DNA from: Arctopsyche grandis
Lineage: Eukaryota; Arthropoda; Insecta; Trichoptera; Hydropsychidae
Direction: 5' to 3'
DNA length: 64,000 bases
NCBI RefSeq assembly: GCF_051622035.1
Contig: NC_135355.1
Coordinates: 20,910,986 to 20,974,985, forward strand
The stretch's first letter is position 1. Each line of letters opens with the position of its first letter. A program made the translations under genes and the position numbers. Below, one piece after another: positions 33,307 to 47,149 of this stretch. The notes beneath the pieces were generated by a model. It was not told the DNA's origin. It saw only the letters and a list, made by a program, of their open reading frames with translations, and searched no databases.

Positions 33307-36300
33307 ATGGACGAGGACGAAGATTTGCCAGGATTCAACATCGATGGTGGCAATGAAGATGACAACGAAAATGCCACCAAAAAGACATCGAAGAAGAAAG
33401 GGGGAGGCTTTCAATCGATGGGATTTTGCGCTTCTCTTCTTAAAGGGATTAAAAATAGAGGTTATAAACTTCCAACGCCGATTCAACGTAAAGTGAGTAT
33501 ATTGATGAATTATTATTTATTTATATTTAAATGAAATCGCAGAAACCACTAACCATCAATTTATTTCAGAGTATCCCATTAGCACTAGAAGGTAGAGATG
33601 TTGTAGCGATGGCTCGCACGGGTTCAGGAAAAACTGCCTGTTTTGTTCTTCCAATATTGGAGAAACTTCTTTCTACCTCGGGAAGAACGTCCTCAGTTAA
33701 AACAGTTCGAGCACTTATTCTGACTCCCACCCGAGAATTGGCTCTACAAGTAAGTTGCAGATTAAATTATTGTCATTGAAATAAAATATTTCTACTAAAT
33801 CGTGTTATTATTTCAGACTTTGAGATTTGTAAGGGAATTAGGAAAGTTTACTGGTTTGAAAGCCAATGCTGTTCTTGGTGGTGATTCTATGGAACAACAA
33901 TTTACGACGATGCATTTGGGAAAACCGGATATTATCATTGCTACTCCTGGTCGTTTTTTACATCTTTGTGTTGAAATGGATTTACAGCTTTCTAGTGTTG
34001 GTGTGTAACATTTATTCATATGTGCATATGAATACATACATATATGTGTTCAATTTACATATAATGTATAATTTTTATTTGATGAATTTTAGAAATATTA
34101 GTGTTTGATGAAGGCGATAGACTATTCGAACTTGGTTTTGGTGAACAACTTCGTGAAATTTTAGCTCGTTTACCAATTTCAAGACAAACTTTACTGTTTT
34201 CTGCAACATTGCCTTCAGCACTTGTTGAATTTGCAAGAGCTGGATTGTCGGATCCAATTTTGCTGCGGTATGTATAATACTTTTTATTTTATGGATTCTT
34301 AATTTTTTACTTGTATTTTAATTTTGCTATTTATTTAGTCTTGATGTTGAGTGGAAATTGCCTCCAGCGTTGTGGCTAGGCTTCATTTGGTGCCGAAGTG
34401 AACAACGAGAATCTGCTTTACTTTTACTGCTCTCCTCATTATTAACGAAGTCTTCACCTCAAGCTGTTGTTTTTACTGCTACTAGACATCATTGTGAATA
34501 TTTACATCTTGTAAGTTAACTTACTCTTTTACATATGTTTCAGATAAATATTGATTTTTTTTAGAATGTATCTAATGAATCCTTTGTAGATTTTAGGCCG
34601 TGCTGGAATTAATTCTGTGTGCATATATTCTGGGTTAGATAGTTCTGCTAGAAAAATTGCAGCTGCTAAGTTCACATCACGTAAATGTGCTGTTTTACTT
34701 GTAACTGATGTTGCAGCCAGAGGCTTAGATTTACCAGCCTTGGATACCGTTATAAACTATCATTTTCCAGCAAAACCTAAACTTTTCGTTCATAGAGTTG
34801 GTACGTTGATAAATATTTCTGTTGCATTGATTTAATTTATTTTTATTAAATTTATGGTAGAGTATTTTCTATATTGTGTTAAATTTTAGGAAGAAGTGCT
34901 CGTGCAGGACGATCTGGTAGAGCAATATCATTAGTCACTGTTGATGATATTCCTCATTTGTTAGATCTGCACCTGTTTCTTGGTTCTAATCCCACCACGG
35001 CTGATTCTCTATCGCAGACAACATTTGGCAAAGAAAATAAAAACTGTCCATCGGGACTGTGGGGTTGCCTTTCATCTGATTTATTGGAAATGCGACAGTC
35101 AGATGTTTTGCTATGGCAGAATGAAGCCACAGATATTGTTAATACACCTATTTCTTGAAGTAAATTAATTTTATTACTAACATAAATGTATTTACATATT
35201 TTTATCAATTTCAGACTGAAATGCATAGAGTGTGTCGGAATGCTTGGGGTCAATATCTTCGCTGTCGTGAAACTGCATCAAATGAGTCCAATAAACGTGC
35301 AAAGCTCTTAAAACCACCGAATAAAGTTCATCCATATTTTTCTACCAATAAAGAAACTGCAGAAAGTGCTGCAACGGATAATTTGATTTTGGAAATGAAA
35401 AAATACAGACCCAAAGGAGTGAGTGTTTATATAGATTTTTTTTTATGATTTTTTTTGTCTTTATTGATGAGTTCTTTTTTTTTGGTTTAGACAATTTTAG
35501 AAATTGGTGCTAAAAGTGATGCCCCCAATTATTTAGCAATGAAAGCTAAACGGCTATGGCATAAAGATAAAATTATACCAATTCAAGAAGATAAACCTGT
35601 GACCACAAGTACACAAGCGCTTGTTTTGGTAAGTTTATTTAAATTTAAATATATTATGTGATTTATTTCAAAATGCTCTAGAAACAGAGTAAAAGTTTGA
35701 AATTTGAAAATTTTGTAGCATGAATCAAACGATGAAACTAAAGAAGAGGATTTGACTGCTGCATTTTCAACAATAATTGGAGGTCATACAAAATTTGATG
35801 CGAAAAAGATTTATAGTAAAAAGAAAAAGAAAACGAATGAAGTTGTTAGAGATCCTAATTATATTCCACATGAAGCAAGTGATCGTCACACTGAAATGGG
35901 GTATTAAATCAGTTAAAATTTTGAATTCTGTAATTCTAAAAATATTTTTTTATTAAATTCTTATATACTTTTTAGGTTGGCTGTTAATTTTGGAAGTGAA
36001 GCACAAAAAGCAGAACTGGAATTGGCCCCCGATACTCACGAAGACTTGAGAAAAGGTCATCAACAGTTAAAGTGGGATCGTAAAAGGAAAAAGATGGTTC
36101 ACGTTGATCCTGTAAGTTTCCCTCTTTGTATTTATTAATAAAATATTTTTTACTTTTACATTACTGTTCATATTTGTTTTAAGGACGGCGGACGGGGTAA
36201 GATGATTCGCACAGAATCTGGTAATCGAATTCCAGCATCATATAGAAGTGGACGATATGAAGCTTGGAAACAAAAATACCATCAAGCTGAAGACAATGAT

Positions 36301-36619
36301 GACGATGATGAAGATGAAAACCAACCTCGTCCATTTACTAAGCTGGGTATGAATTTATAATTTAATTTCAAATATTAAATTATATTAAATATATTAATAT
36401 TGAATTCATGCTATTTTTTTAATATTATTTTTAGTTTCCGAGTTCAGGCCGCGCTGGGTTAAGCATAACGAAAAACTTGCTTTGAAAAAAGCAAATAAGA
36501 CTGGTAGTGAATTGAAAACCAACCAGCAAATTTTGAAAGACAGACTTAAGAAACAAAAGATGAAGTCTAAGAAATCAAAGGGGAAAAAAGTGAAAGGGGG
36601 CCGTGGGAAAAGACGTTAA
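33307..36619 (+). CDS. DDX54: DEAD-box RNA helicase DDX54/Dbp10 (with DEGD in motif II)
   Basis: Thirteen exons: 33307-33492, 33570-33749, 33817-34000, 34093-34267, 34339-34510, 34590-34800, 34890-35137, 35215-35418, 35491-35628, 35719-35900, 35976-36111, 36184-36346 and 36435-36619. The total is 2364 nt, 787 aa. DDX54 (yeast Dbp10) acts in the nucleolus in large-subunit ribosome assembly. Motifs in order: Q motif (LPTPIQRK), [39 protein letters not shown] and [11 protein letters not shown]. The DDX54-specific tail is present: [48 protein letters not shown], and a lysine-rich C-terminus. Motif II reads VFDEGDRL instead of VFDEADRL. The exon 7 donor is the weak GTTAAT; the stronger site downstream (GTAAAT) would follow an in-frame stop and break phase. 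AATAAA is at 36668. Confidence 0.93.
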
Positions 36620-37296
36620 TGACACTCATCTGTAAAATAATTTATATGTGAATTGTATTTGTTTTATAATAAATAATACAATATTTTAGTATAAAAATTT
36701 TTAATCAATATATTACATATATGTAATTAGGTATACATTGGACAACTTATTTGAACTCAATTATCAATATGTAGTGAGAATCTTTAAATGAGTGGTAACA
36801 AAATAGTTTAATTTGTTCTGTGTTAGCAAATTATTCACATATATTCATACATATTTCTATATACACTGAAAGTAAATTTTGAATCATTGAAAACCCGAAT
36901 TAAAATTGATAATCCACGTATAATTCGCCAAAAAGATAACGTATGATAATCTTTAATAAAAAGCTTGATAAGAGGTGAATTACCTGAACCTTATATTTTT
37001 AAAAAGCTCGACATTAAAATAAATCAATTATATCTCATTCAGAAGATGAGAACTGTTTTATCGACTTTAATATTGTAGATAGTTTTTTCAAATTTTACAC
37101 AAGTGGTTTCGACAAATATCTAGCTTTAAATGACAAACAAATTGTTTTTGGCCATAAGTGGATTGACGACGTGTACGAATATGCTATTTTCTACCTCGAG
37201 TTAATTCGTTGAACTAGTGTTTAATATTTTCACATTGTTTGCACATGTTTTAGCATGAGATGATGAAATTAAGTATTTACATATGTATATATTATA
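36620..37296. other. 3' flank of DDX54
   Basis: AT-rich, no gene seen up to the start of the Helitron-like copy at 37297. Confidence 0.6.
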
Positions 37297-37340
37297 TCTA
37301 ATCTATAATTTGGAAAGAGACTTTGTATGTATGTAAATAT

Positions 37341-38138
37341 TGTTACGGGGACAAGTAGGAGATGGTGTAGAAATATTATAGTCACAGTTTTTTTTATAAG
37401 ATCTTCTTTAATAGTAGTAAGTATACACGAGATAAGTTTGTATTACACGTTACTAGTTAGTGGTTACTAGTTAAGTCGTCTAATCGCGAGTCACTAGTTA
37501 GACGGTTCAATTGTAAGTCAGTGATTAGTAAGAGACGGTTCGATCGCAAGTAACTATGTATGTATGTAGTAATCACAAGTTACTAGTAAGGCAGTTTAAT
37601 CGCAAGTAACTATGTATGTAGTAATCACAAGTTACTAGTAAGGCAGTTTAATCGCAAGTGAGGTTCAATAGATCTAACATGAGCATTTATACACAAAAGA
37701 ATGATAAGCTTTAACCAATCACAGAATTTTGGTAAATAACAAAGTGATTAAGATACAGAGCAACATCCGTGTGTAAGACAGTTTTAATATTTGATTTATG
37801 TATCCTTTGAGAGTATCGAGACATTTTTTAGTAGAAACACAATTTATCATAGAGATAAATAGAGATAATAATATTTTAGGGTTTACACGTATCGTGGGAC
37901 AAAATGCAGCTATAGCAATAAAGATTATTAAAAGTAATACTTTGTATTTCAACAGGTCATTAACTGTGTCGTCTTATATAGCAATCGTGTTAGAAACTCG
38001 CATAAATTATAATAGATAAGAAGTTAAGTAGATAGAGTTGATCATAAGTAGTTAAAAATGAAACAGATGTTCAAACTTAAGGTTAAAGGGTATTATACAT
38101 AAGTATATACATAGGTCGTAAGATCCTACCACATAACA
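37341..38138 (-). repeat. LTR (3' LTR in the element's sense)
   Basis: 798 bp, ends TGTTACGG...CATAACA (palindromic TGTTA/TAACA termini). It matches the copy at 45295-46092 in length and at every block I compared. Confidence 0.9.
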
Positions 38139-41100
38139 TCCCCATCGTTAGATTAAACATATGGCGGGAGTGCCATGTGATTTAACAATAAAATTAAAGT
38201 ATTTTGTATAAAGTTTTAAGAATTACAAACATCGTTATAAGAATTCCATGTGATCTAACATGTAAAGTAATAAAGTATTATATAATCACTTAATATAATT
38301 ATTATAAAAGTTAAGTTTTTCAAAAGACTCTAATATAAGATGTTACAAAAATAGTAATTGTAAATGTACATGTTATTGAAACCTCTTTTTTTTTTTTTTT
38401 AATATACAAAAAATTATAAAAATATTGATTATAGGAAAAATCACAAAAATATATAAATTAATCACAAGATTAATAACTATACTATATCAGAAATAGTAAA
38501 AGTAATTACATGTTTAAACCTATAACAATAAAATTGTATAAATCAATTGAAATAGTAAAAGTTGAAAGAATAATAATGATTTTGTATTTGTTTACAAAAC
38601 TTAATGAAATGAAAATATAATATACGAATTAATAGAATATAATAATCGTGTAGGATTTTTACAATTGGTATAAATGTATTAAGTTAGTAAGAATTCAATA
38701 ATATTTTTCTTCAAGTAATAGTAATACATTGGTTTACTTGAAATCTATAACTATACTATAAATTAGAATAATATATGTTTGTTGAACTGCGAAATACAGA
38801 TAAAAAATTAAAAAGTTTAAGAATTAAAGATTAAATTATATTATATAATTTTCAAATATAAAGTTTCAGTAAAAGTATTTTGTTATATAAAACATTATAA
38901 TTATTAAGATTAAAAGTTTATTTACTTTTCTTAGTAAGCTATTTGTAACCTTTCAATAAGAGATTGGATTGATAAAAGTTAAAATATTGATTTCCACATA
39001 TGAAATCAAATTTTATAATTAGTTTAAAATGATAATTTCATTTTAAATGTGTCTATAATATAATATAATTGTTCAATCAAATCAACGTCTATAATATAAT
39101 TGTTCAATCAATTTTTTTCTAAAACATCCATTGAATTTCAACAGGCACAATAATAATTCATTAAAATGATAAAATAATGTTTCTGAATATATAGAATATA
39201 AATTTTTAAAGTGTAAACTTAAATTGTTTAAAGATTTTTTTTTTTTTATAATTAAGAGATTACACAAATTAAAAATACAAGAATAATAGTTATAAACATT
39301 AACAATAATTAATAAGATAATTGAGAAATAATGACAACAACAATAATTAATACGATGGTTGGAAATCGCTGAATTAAGTAGATAAAGTAGATAAAGAATT
39401 GCTACTTTCGAAGAGGAATTCGAATAGTTTTTTTATTTAACGTGTTGTATATAGCGTTAACTTTTCGAATATAATATTCCATTACATTATTCTATGATGT
39501 ATGGTATATTTTATTTTTGATATCGTCAATATGTGATGACAATATACGTATATGAATAAATTGTCATTGCATTAAAATAATTCAAAAATCTTTTATTTAT
39601 CAACAACTTTGTCTTCTTTATTTTTATATTATTGATGTATACATGAGAGTTCAATAATGTTATACATATTTATTTTTAAATATTATGTTCATAGTTCTGT
39701 AATAGAACTAAATTAATTGTTATTTTTAAATTTCTTTATGTATTTTACTGGTTATCGACATTTATAAAATATTAATAAAATATAAATTTTAACGTTGAAA
39801 CTAACATGTCGATATTAAACTTTTGGGTATCAGGATAAACTGATTTAATTAAATTTAAACAATTTAATTAATTTTCAAGTCATATTTATTTATAAAATAT
39901 AAAATATTTTATGGGATTCACTGTTATAATAAGATTTATATTTGTTTCTAAGAAATTTACTTTTAGCTTTAGATTTCGGTTTATTTAGGTTTTTATAACT
40001 ATGTTGGTTTACGATTTATATTAGTTGTATGTAGATTGCGAATGTAAATGGTTGTCGATTACTTACAATCTTCTTCTCGAAATTTCACATGGTTTTTTAT
40101 TTTATTTATTTTTTATTCTATATTATTTAAAATCAGGATTTAATTTATTTTACGATTTACACTTGCGTATACATACATATGTATGTGTATGTAGTGTTTA
40201 AGAACATATCAATTACGTAATTTATATGTATATGTAATTCTATTCTAATCAGTTTGTTTATAATCCGTGTAACGAAGGTGTTATATAGTCATTTGAAATA
40301 GTTCGACTGCAAATGTATGTTCGTTCAAAAGAATAATTTATTTTTTAATTGACAATAAGTAGTTTGAATACATTGAAAAGTTTTACAACTACTGTCAAAA
40401 TTAGATGTGAAATCTATTTTTCGATTAATCTAATACATAAATTATTATATAACTTTAATAAGTGAAACGTAAAAGAGGTTAGTAAAAATAAAGAAATTTC
40501 AAATTGTCTGTTGCAACAATTTATTATTGATTATAATGATTCTTAAAAGAATGAGTTTATGAGTATTAACTATCATCATTTGGAATAGTTTACGTTTTCG
40601 ATTTAAGTAATTGAATTTTTTTTTATTATTATTATTTTTTTTTAATATTTCAAAAGCAATTAGTAATATATTTTTTAATTCTTAATTAAATAATATTTAT
40701 AATAGTAGTTTTAATTATTCATAATCAAATTATTCAACTCACGTCTAAGTTGTAATAGTGAAACTGAATTCTATATTTTTAAATATGTATAGGTTGTTTA
40801 TAAATTTTATAAACTTAAGATTTTTAAATATATATATTTGATAAGTAAGATTTTCCATAATCTTTTATTCTTTTATGATGAAAGATTTTACACTGACCTT
40901 TCATTATTAATCTCAAGACGATAATAATTTCTTTATATTCGATAATATATGATTCGAGTATAATAATTCGATAATAATTCCTTTATAGTATTTTAAAATA
41001 TATTTGACTTTTCATTTGATATAATTTTTTTTTTCATAGATAGTGATAATTTTAATTATTTATAATTTGAAATAATACATTTTATTTCTTCAACAATATA

Positions 41101-42855
41101 ATGCAATGTGCTGCATAATATATGATCCTTATGATCCAAAGAGATTCGTCAATCTTAATAAGATAATTTCATTAGTTCATAAGTTTGGTAATGAAATTTT
41201 AAAATTCGTAATAATTTAATCTATGTAGTTCTGATTCCATTATACCATTATATTATATCTGATTCTAATTCCATTATATGGACATACGTTATATGTACGT
41301 AGTCAAAACAGTAGTGTTGAAGTTAATTTTAACAGATTTATGAACGATATTATAATCGTATTCTTCTAATAATGATTTCTGTTTGATGGACCTAGATTCA
41401 AGATCTTTGATTTAAAATAGCTATTGACAAGTGATTTATAACAAATGTGAACTTTCAACAGATGAAGTATGTTCTAATGTTGAATAATTCCATCATTCTA
41501 ATTTAATTTTTTTTTTTTTTTTTTTTTGAAAGTATACATTTATGTGAAAAGTAGATATTTAGATATCTTACTTTGTAATATTTAATATTACTAGCTTTGT
41601 TAGTGAAAAGAAAAGAGTTCAGAAAAATAAGGAGTTATAAAGTACGAAATTAGTATTAATTTTGTTGATCTGATCACTTCAATAGATTTTTATTTATTTA
41701 ATAGAGATGTGAGGGTTTAAATGTTCCTCATCAAAACTTTGGATTTAAGATAATAATAATAAGTAAATAATCCTAGAGATATTATAATAAGCATCTTTCG
41801 CGTGTTTGTATTTTATTTTGGAGAATTCGAATTTGTCGAATTATATTTTATTCCTTTCATTTTATTTTTCAAAATGAAATCCAAAAATGATTATCAAGTT
41901 GATACATATTTATTCCTAAGTATCAGTAAGTCAATTGATACTTCTTATCTTATCTAATATAATAATTTTAATTATCTAAAAGAAATAATTTTTATTTATA
42001 GTATATTTATTATTTATAACTTCAAATCAATTTTCAAATTTTTTTTTTTTTTTTTTTTTTTTTATATATGCATTTAGTATACATATACATATTAATAGTA
42101 TTGTATAGATGAGAGGGATCGTATAACCCTATTTATACGATAAATTATTAATTGCTTCAAAATAATCGTCGATATATGCAAATAAGTTGCTTGTCGATAT
42201 GTGCATCGATATTACATATATAATATATCCTTCGTTTATTATTAATTGATTCGATATATGTATGCTTAAATAATATTTAGCATAGTATAATATTTAAATC
42301 CTTTTTTTTTATAACTAATTAATTGCTCTTATGAAATGTTAATAATAGCATACATCACTGTCTGTGATATAATTTAATTCATAATTGAAATTTTTAACTT
42401 TATCTGACAACTTTCTGCTTGAGTTTCTTAAAAAACAACATGTTTTTTTTTATTAAAAATAAAATAATAGATCAAAACAATAAATTAATTTGAATCTATG
42501 TATTTATGTTGATGATTTAAAGTTTAGTATACATACATGTAGAATGTACATACATATGTCATAAGTGATTTTAAAAAGAGAACACTAGTCATAAATCGTG
42601 ATATTATCTAATTTACGATTCTTCCTTTGGGTGTTTCCATTATCAGTTTTGTTATTTTTTTTTTTTTTAGATACTTCCCAGATTAGTATTCGTCTACGGG
42701 ATTTACGGTTTTACTTTGATTATCAATTTCTTATTTCGGAATTACCGAACTCAATAACACATTTTCTATGAAATAGTTAAAACGAGTTGGTTTGATATAT
42801 TGTCGATACATACAGATAGTTAAATTGTCAGTTAAATGCATTCAATAAAAATTAT

Positions 42856-44800
42856 TTATTTTTTTATTCTTGATAACATGTTCGCATTCATGTTATTTAA
42901 ATTTCCGTTACAATATCGATTATTGCGATGTACTTGAACGAAAGTGACATGATTTTTAATTTTTATACTTCTTCGAAGTGAATTTATTTTTATTTTTATT
43001 TTTACCGTAGGTTTGCATAACGTTTTGTTAGTGAATCGAAGTTCATTTATAAATTTATGTTTATTATGTTCGCTTATTTTCATTTTCTTATTTATCTTCA
43101 TTTTAATAGTTTTATTCATTTTTATAATTAATTTGTTGAAGACCATATCTTCTGACAAATTAACGAATTCATTTTTAACATAACGTTCAATTATTTTTAT
43201 TTTATTTTTAATCTTCAGTTTAAAATTTTTATCATTGCTCAGGAACATATCTTCTGGCAATTTGACTTCTTTAATGAATTCTTCTTTTATATTACGATTA
43301 ATAATTTTCTTTTTAATTTTCATCTTTTTATTTTCATTTAAACGATTGCACAGGATTTTATCATCTGGCATTGTAATTTCTTCAATGGATCCTTCATTAA
43401 TAATATGATTAATTATTTTATTTTTACCTTTTATTTTCGCCTTTTTATTTTCATTTAAACGATTGCACAGGATTTTATTATCTGGCAATGTAATTTCTTC
43501 AATGGATCCTTCATTAATAATATGATTAATTATTTTATTTATATCTTTTATTTTCGCCTTTTTATTTTCATTTAAACGATTGCACAGGATTTTATCATCT
43601 GGCAATGTAATTTCTTCAATGGATCCTTCATTAATAATAAGATTAGTTATTTTATTTTTATCTTTTAGTAATTTTAATTCATCAATAGATTCATTATTAA
43701 TTATTTTTATTTTCGCGTTTTTATTTATATGATTGCACAGATTCACATCTTTTGGCAATATTATTTCATTAATAGGTTCTTCATTAATTGTTTCGTTTTT
43801 TATATTTTTATTTAGGCGATTAGTATCATCTATCAGCGTATCATCTATAAGAGTATCATCTATTAGCTTATCGTTTACTAACGATTTTGATTCATTAGAA
43901 TCACGAAAAGATTCACGTAAATTTTCAATAATGTTTTTATCATCGTTACAAATAGCTAAATTGGGTAATAATTCATTTTCGATAGACTCTGAATATGAAT
44001 CAATAGCAGGCGAATGTAATTTTTTTAAATGAGATATCGTATTCGAATTTAAATTAACTGATGACGATTCGGTTTTATGTTCGATTGAAATATCGTCAAC
44101 ATTATCATCTTCTATTGGAAAAACTGTATCGAAGACGGTTAGAGTATTTTTGGTATAATCAAGTATTGCTCCACTTGCTATTAAAAATTCGTTAGGTAAT
44201 ATTCCGTCAAAAGGTAAATTGAATTTTTCTATTACTGCTTTATGAGCATTATGTAAATATGTGACATGACGTCTACTTTTAATAATGGGGTTTTCTTTTT
44301 TTGGATTTCTACGATCATATGAAATAAACGTATTTTGAATTCTTAATATTTTTTTTCTCGATATCAAAGCCATTACCTTGAAAAATGAAATCAGCGCCAA
44401 GAACGCCGTTAAAATCTTTGTTAAAGTTGTTATTAATTAATTGGAAAGAGAATGGTAAAATATTATTATTTTCTAAAATTAAATGAACGATATCACGGGA
44501 ATATTTATTTTGTGATATATTTAAATTTTCAATTGATATGAATGAAAAAGAATGAAAAGGGTTAAATAAAAATTTAAGTTTTTTATTATTTGCTTCTACT
44601 GCGTCTATTTCTATATAATAGTCATAATTAGAATTAATTATTACTTCGTTAATTTTTTCTGGATTTTCTATAAATGATAAGTTTGAATAAACAGGTTCAT
44701 CGATATATGTCGATTTTTTAAAATTTGATTTGGGTTTTCTATAACATCGTCGCGAATATTGATCCGAATATTGTCGTGAATAATAATTGTTGTATGCCAT
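42856..44800 (-). other. Coding block of the LTR element, protease-like region plus 117-bp repeats
   Basis: The minus-strand coding block near the 5' side of the element contains stretches resembling the end of a retroviral-type aspartic protease (for example LPFDGILPNEFLIASGAI). Downstream is a lysine- and asparagine-rich region with three 117-bp (39-codon) tandem repeats at about 43330-43680. No gag zinc knuckle is evident. This is a fossil part of the LTR element, not a host gene. Confidence 0.5.
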
Positions 44801-45294
44801 TTTACAAAATAAAATATTTAAATCAACACATTAAAATAATACAATAAGGGTATAGTAAAGGAGAAAAGGTTTAGGATTAGGAGAAAAGAAATAGTCTCTT
44901 ATCTGAATTTTTGTTGATGAAACTGGATGATGATATACACATAGTGCTGGATCTGCTTGGATCTCGAGTTGTACTCGTACGTGCTGCTAGTTCTGCGTCA
45001 CGGACTTGCGATGTCCTCAGAGGATGCACCGTTTCCTTTGAAGATTATATGGTAGATCTGCTCTCTCTGCATACTGTGAATTGGTTCTGCACACTGTCTG
45101 CTTTCTTGTCAGTTGTCCCGTTAGAAGTTAGAAGTCTCCGCTTAGAAGATTCTGGTAGTTGGATTTTTCGCTAGATTTTAAGGATGAAAATCCACCTGGT
45201 CCACTTCGAAGTTGTCTATACAACGGTTGTTCCTTCGTTTAGTAGTGATGTCCAGTTGTTCAGCTATATCCGCACCCGCTACCACCAATTTTTA

Positions 45295-46092
45295 TGTTAC
45301 GGGGACAAGTAGGAGATGGTGTAGAAATATTATAGTCACAGTTTTTTTTATAAGATCTTCTTTAATAGTAGTAAGTATACACGAGATAAGTTTGTATTAC
45401 ACGTTACTAGTTAGTGGTTACTAGTTAAGTCGTCTAATCGCGAGTCACTAGTTAGACGGTTCAATTGTAAGTCAGTGATTAGTAAGAGACGGTTCGATCG
45501 CAAGTAACTATGTATGTATGTAGTAATCACAAGTTACTAGTAAGGCAGTTTAATCGCAAGTAACTATGTATGTAGTAATCACAAGTTACTAGTAAGGCAG
45601 TTTAATCGCAAGTGAGGTTCAATAGATCTAACATGAGCATTTATACACAAAAGAATGATAAGCTTTAACCAATCACAGAATTTTGGTAAATAACAAAGTG
45701 ATTAAGATACAGAGCAACATCCGTGTGTAAGACAGTTTTAATATTTGATTTATGTATCCTTTGAGAGTATCGAGACATTTTTTAGTAGAAACACAATTTA
45801 TCATAGAGATAAATAGAGATAATAATATTTTAGGGTTTACACGTATCGTGGGACAAAATGCAGCTATAGCAATAAAGATTATTAAAAGTAATACTTTGTA
45901 TTTCAACAGGTCATTAACTGTGTCGTCTTATATAGCAATCGTGTTAGAAACTCGCATAAATTATAATAGATAAGAAGTTAAGTAGATAGAGTTGATCATA
46001 AGTAGTTAAAAATGAAACAGATGTTCAAACTTAAGGTTAAAGGGTATTATACATAAGTATATACATAGGTCGTAAGATCCTACCACATAACA
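45295..46092 (-). repeat. LTR (5' LTR in the element's sense)
   Basis: Second 798-bp LTR, followed directly by ATATCCTTGG of Helitron-like copy A. The sense is minus because the primer-binding-like site and coding block lie to its left. Confidence 0.9.
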
Positions 46093-47149
46093 ATATCCTT
46101 GGTCGTCGTCGTCGTCTTCGTCCGTAGATCGGTGACGTCATCGAACACGTGATTCGATTTTTTTTTTTTTCGATCCATGGGCGCCGATTTGTTTTTTTCG
46201 ATTCAATGGATTCACCCCCGCGGGGGCGCAAAGCGAGTAGTTTCATGGGGCCCCGCCAGGGGCGCCACAAGGGGCGCAGCCCCGTGGGGCTCAAAAGGGG
46301 GCGCCACAAGGGGCGCAGCCCCGTGGGGCCCCGAAGGGGGCCCGGGGGGCCCAGCCTCATGGGGCGCAGCCCCATGGGGCTCAAAAGGGGGTGCCACAAG
46401 GGGCTCAAAAGGGGGCGCCACAAGGGGCGCAGCCCCGTGGGGCCCCGAAGGGGGCCCGGGGGGCCCAGCCTCATGGGGCGCAAGCCCTAATAGGCATTAA
46501 CTAAGGGGGGCGAAGCCCTAGACGGCAATTAATCATGGGGGCGCGGAGGGGCGAAGCCCTAAAAGGCAACTGATCATGGGGGCGAAGCCTTAGACGGCAT
46601 TTAATCATGGGGGCGCGGAGGGGCGAAGCCCTAAAAGGTATTAACTAAGGGGGGCGAAGCCCTAAACGGCAATTAATCTTGGGGGCGCGGGGGGCGAAGC
46701 CCTAAAAGGCATTAACTTAGGGGGGCGAAGCCCTAGACGGCTTTTAATCATGGGGGCGCGGAGGGGCGAAGCCCTAAAAGGCAACTGATCATGGGGGCGA
46801 AGCCCTAAACGGCAATTGCTCATGGGGCGTGGAGGGGCGAAGCCCTAGAAGGCAAAGGCTCAGGGGGGCGCAGAGGGCGAAGCCCTAGAAGGCAAAAAAA
46901 AATTTTGATTTCGATTTTTTGAGCGAAGCCGGGTAATACAGCTAGTCTAATCTATAATTTGGAAAGAGACTTTGTATGTAAATATCCTTGGTCGTCGTCG
47001 TCGTCGTCATCGTCCGTAGATCGGTGACGTCATCGAACACGTGATTCGATTTTTTTTTTTTTTCGATCCATGGGCGCCGATTTGTTTTTTTCGATTCAAT
47101 GGATTCACCCCCGCGGGGGCGCAAGGCGAGTAGCTTCATGGGGCCCCGC

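Larger units (their letters stand above)
37341..46092 (-). mobile_element. LTR retrotransposon (probably Ty3/Gypsy-type), recent insertion, apparently without pol
   Basis: Two direct LTRs of the same length (798 bp) bound a 7.2-kb interior, flanked by a 4-bp ATAT duplication inside Helitron-like copy A. The minus strand is the coding sense: after the LTR end a primer-binding-site-like TTGGTGGTAGCGGGTGCGG lies at about 45270-45290, and a purine run (ATGGGGA) abuts the other LTR at 38139. Its only sizeable coding block is at 42856-44800. The remainder is extremely AT-rich with long T runs, and I see no reverse transcriptase or integrase. It looks like a non-autonomous, coding-poor element that is old as a lineage but young as an insertion. 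Confidence 0.75.
37297..46945 (+). mobile_element. Helitron-like element (copy A), split by an LTR element
   Basis: It starts TCTAATCTATAATTTGG after an A at 37296 and reaches GTAAATAT at 37340, where the LTR element begins. It resumes at 46093 with ATATCCTTGGTCG and runs through the CRE/E-box block (46130-46155), a short GC array (46215-46490), a hairpin array (46500-46890) and the terminal GGGTAATACAGCTAG. Without the insertion it is about 0.9 kb. The intact copy at 46946 shows the unsplit GTAAATATCC target. Confidence 0.6.

Noticed and set aside
35138-35214. DDX54 as a pseudogene because of the TGA after exon 7
   Set aside because: An in-phase GT donor before the TGA and intact frames in the six exons that follow make a functional gene more likely.
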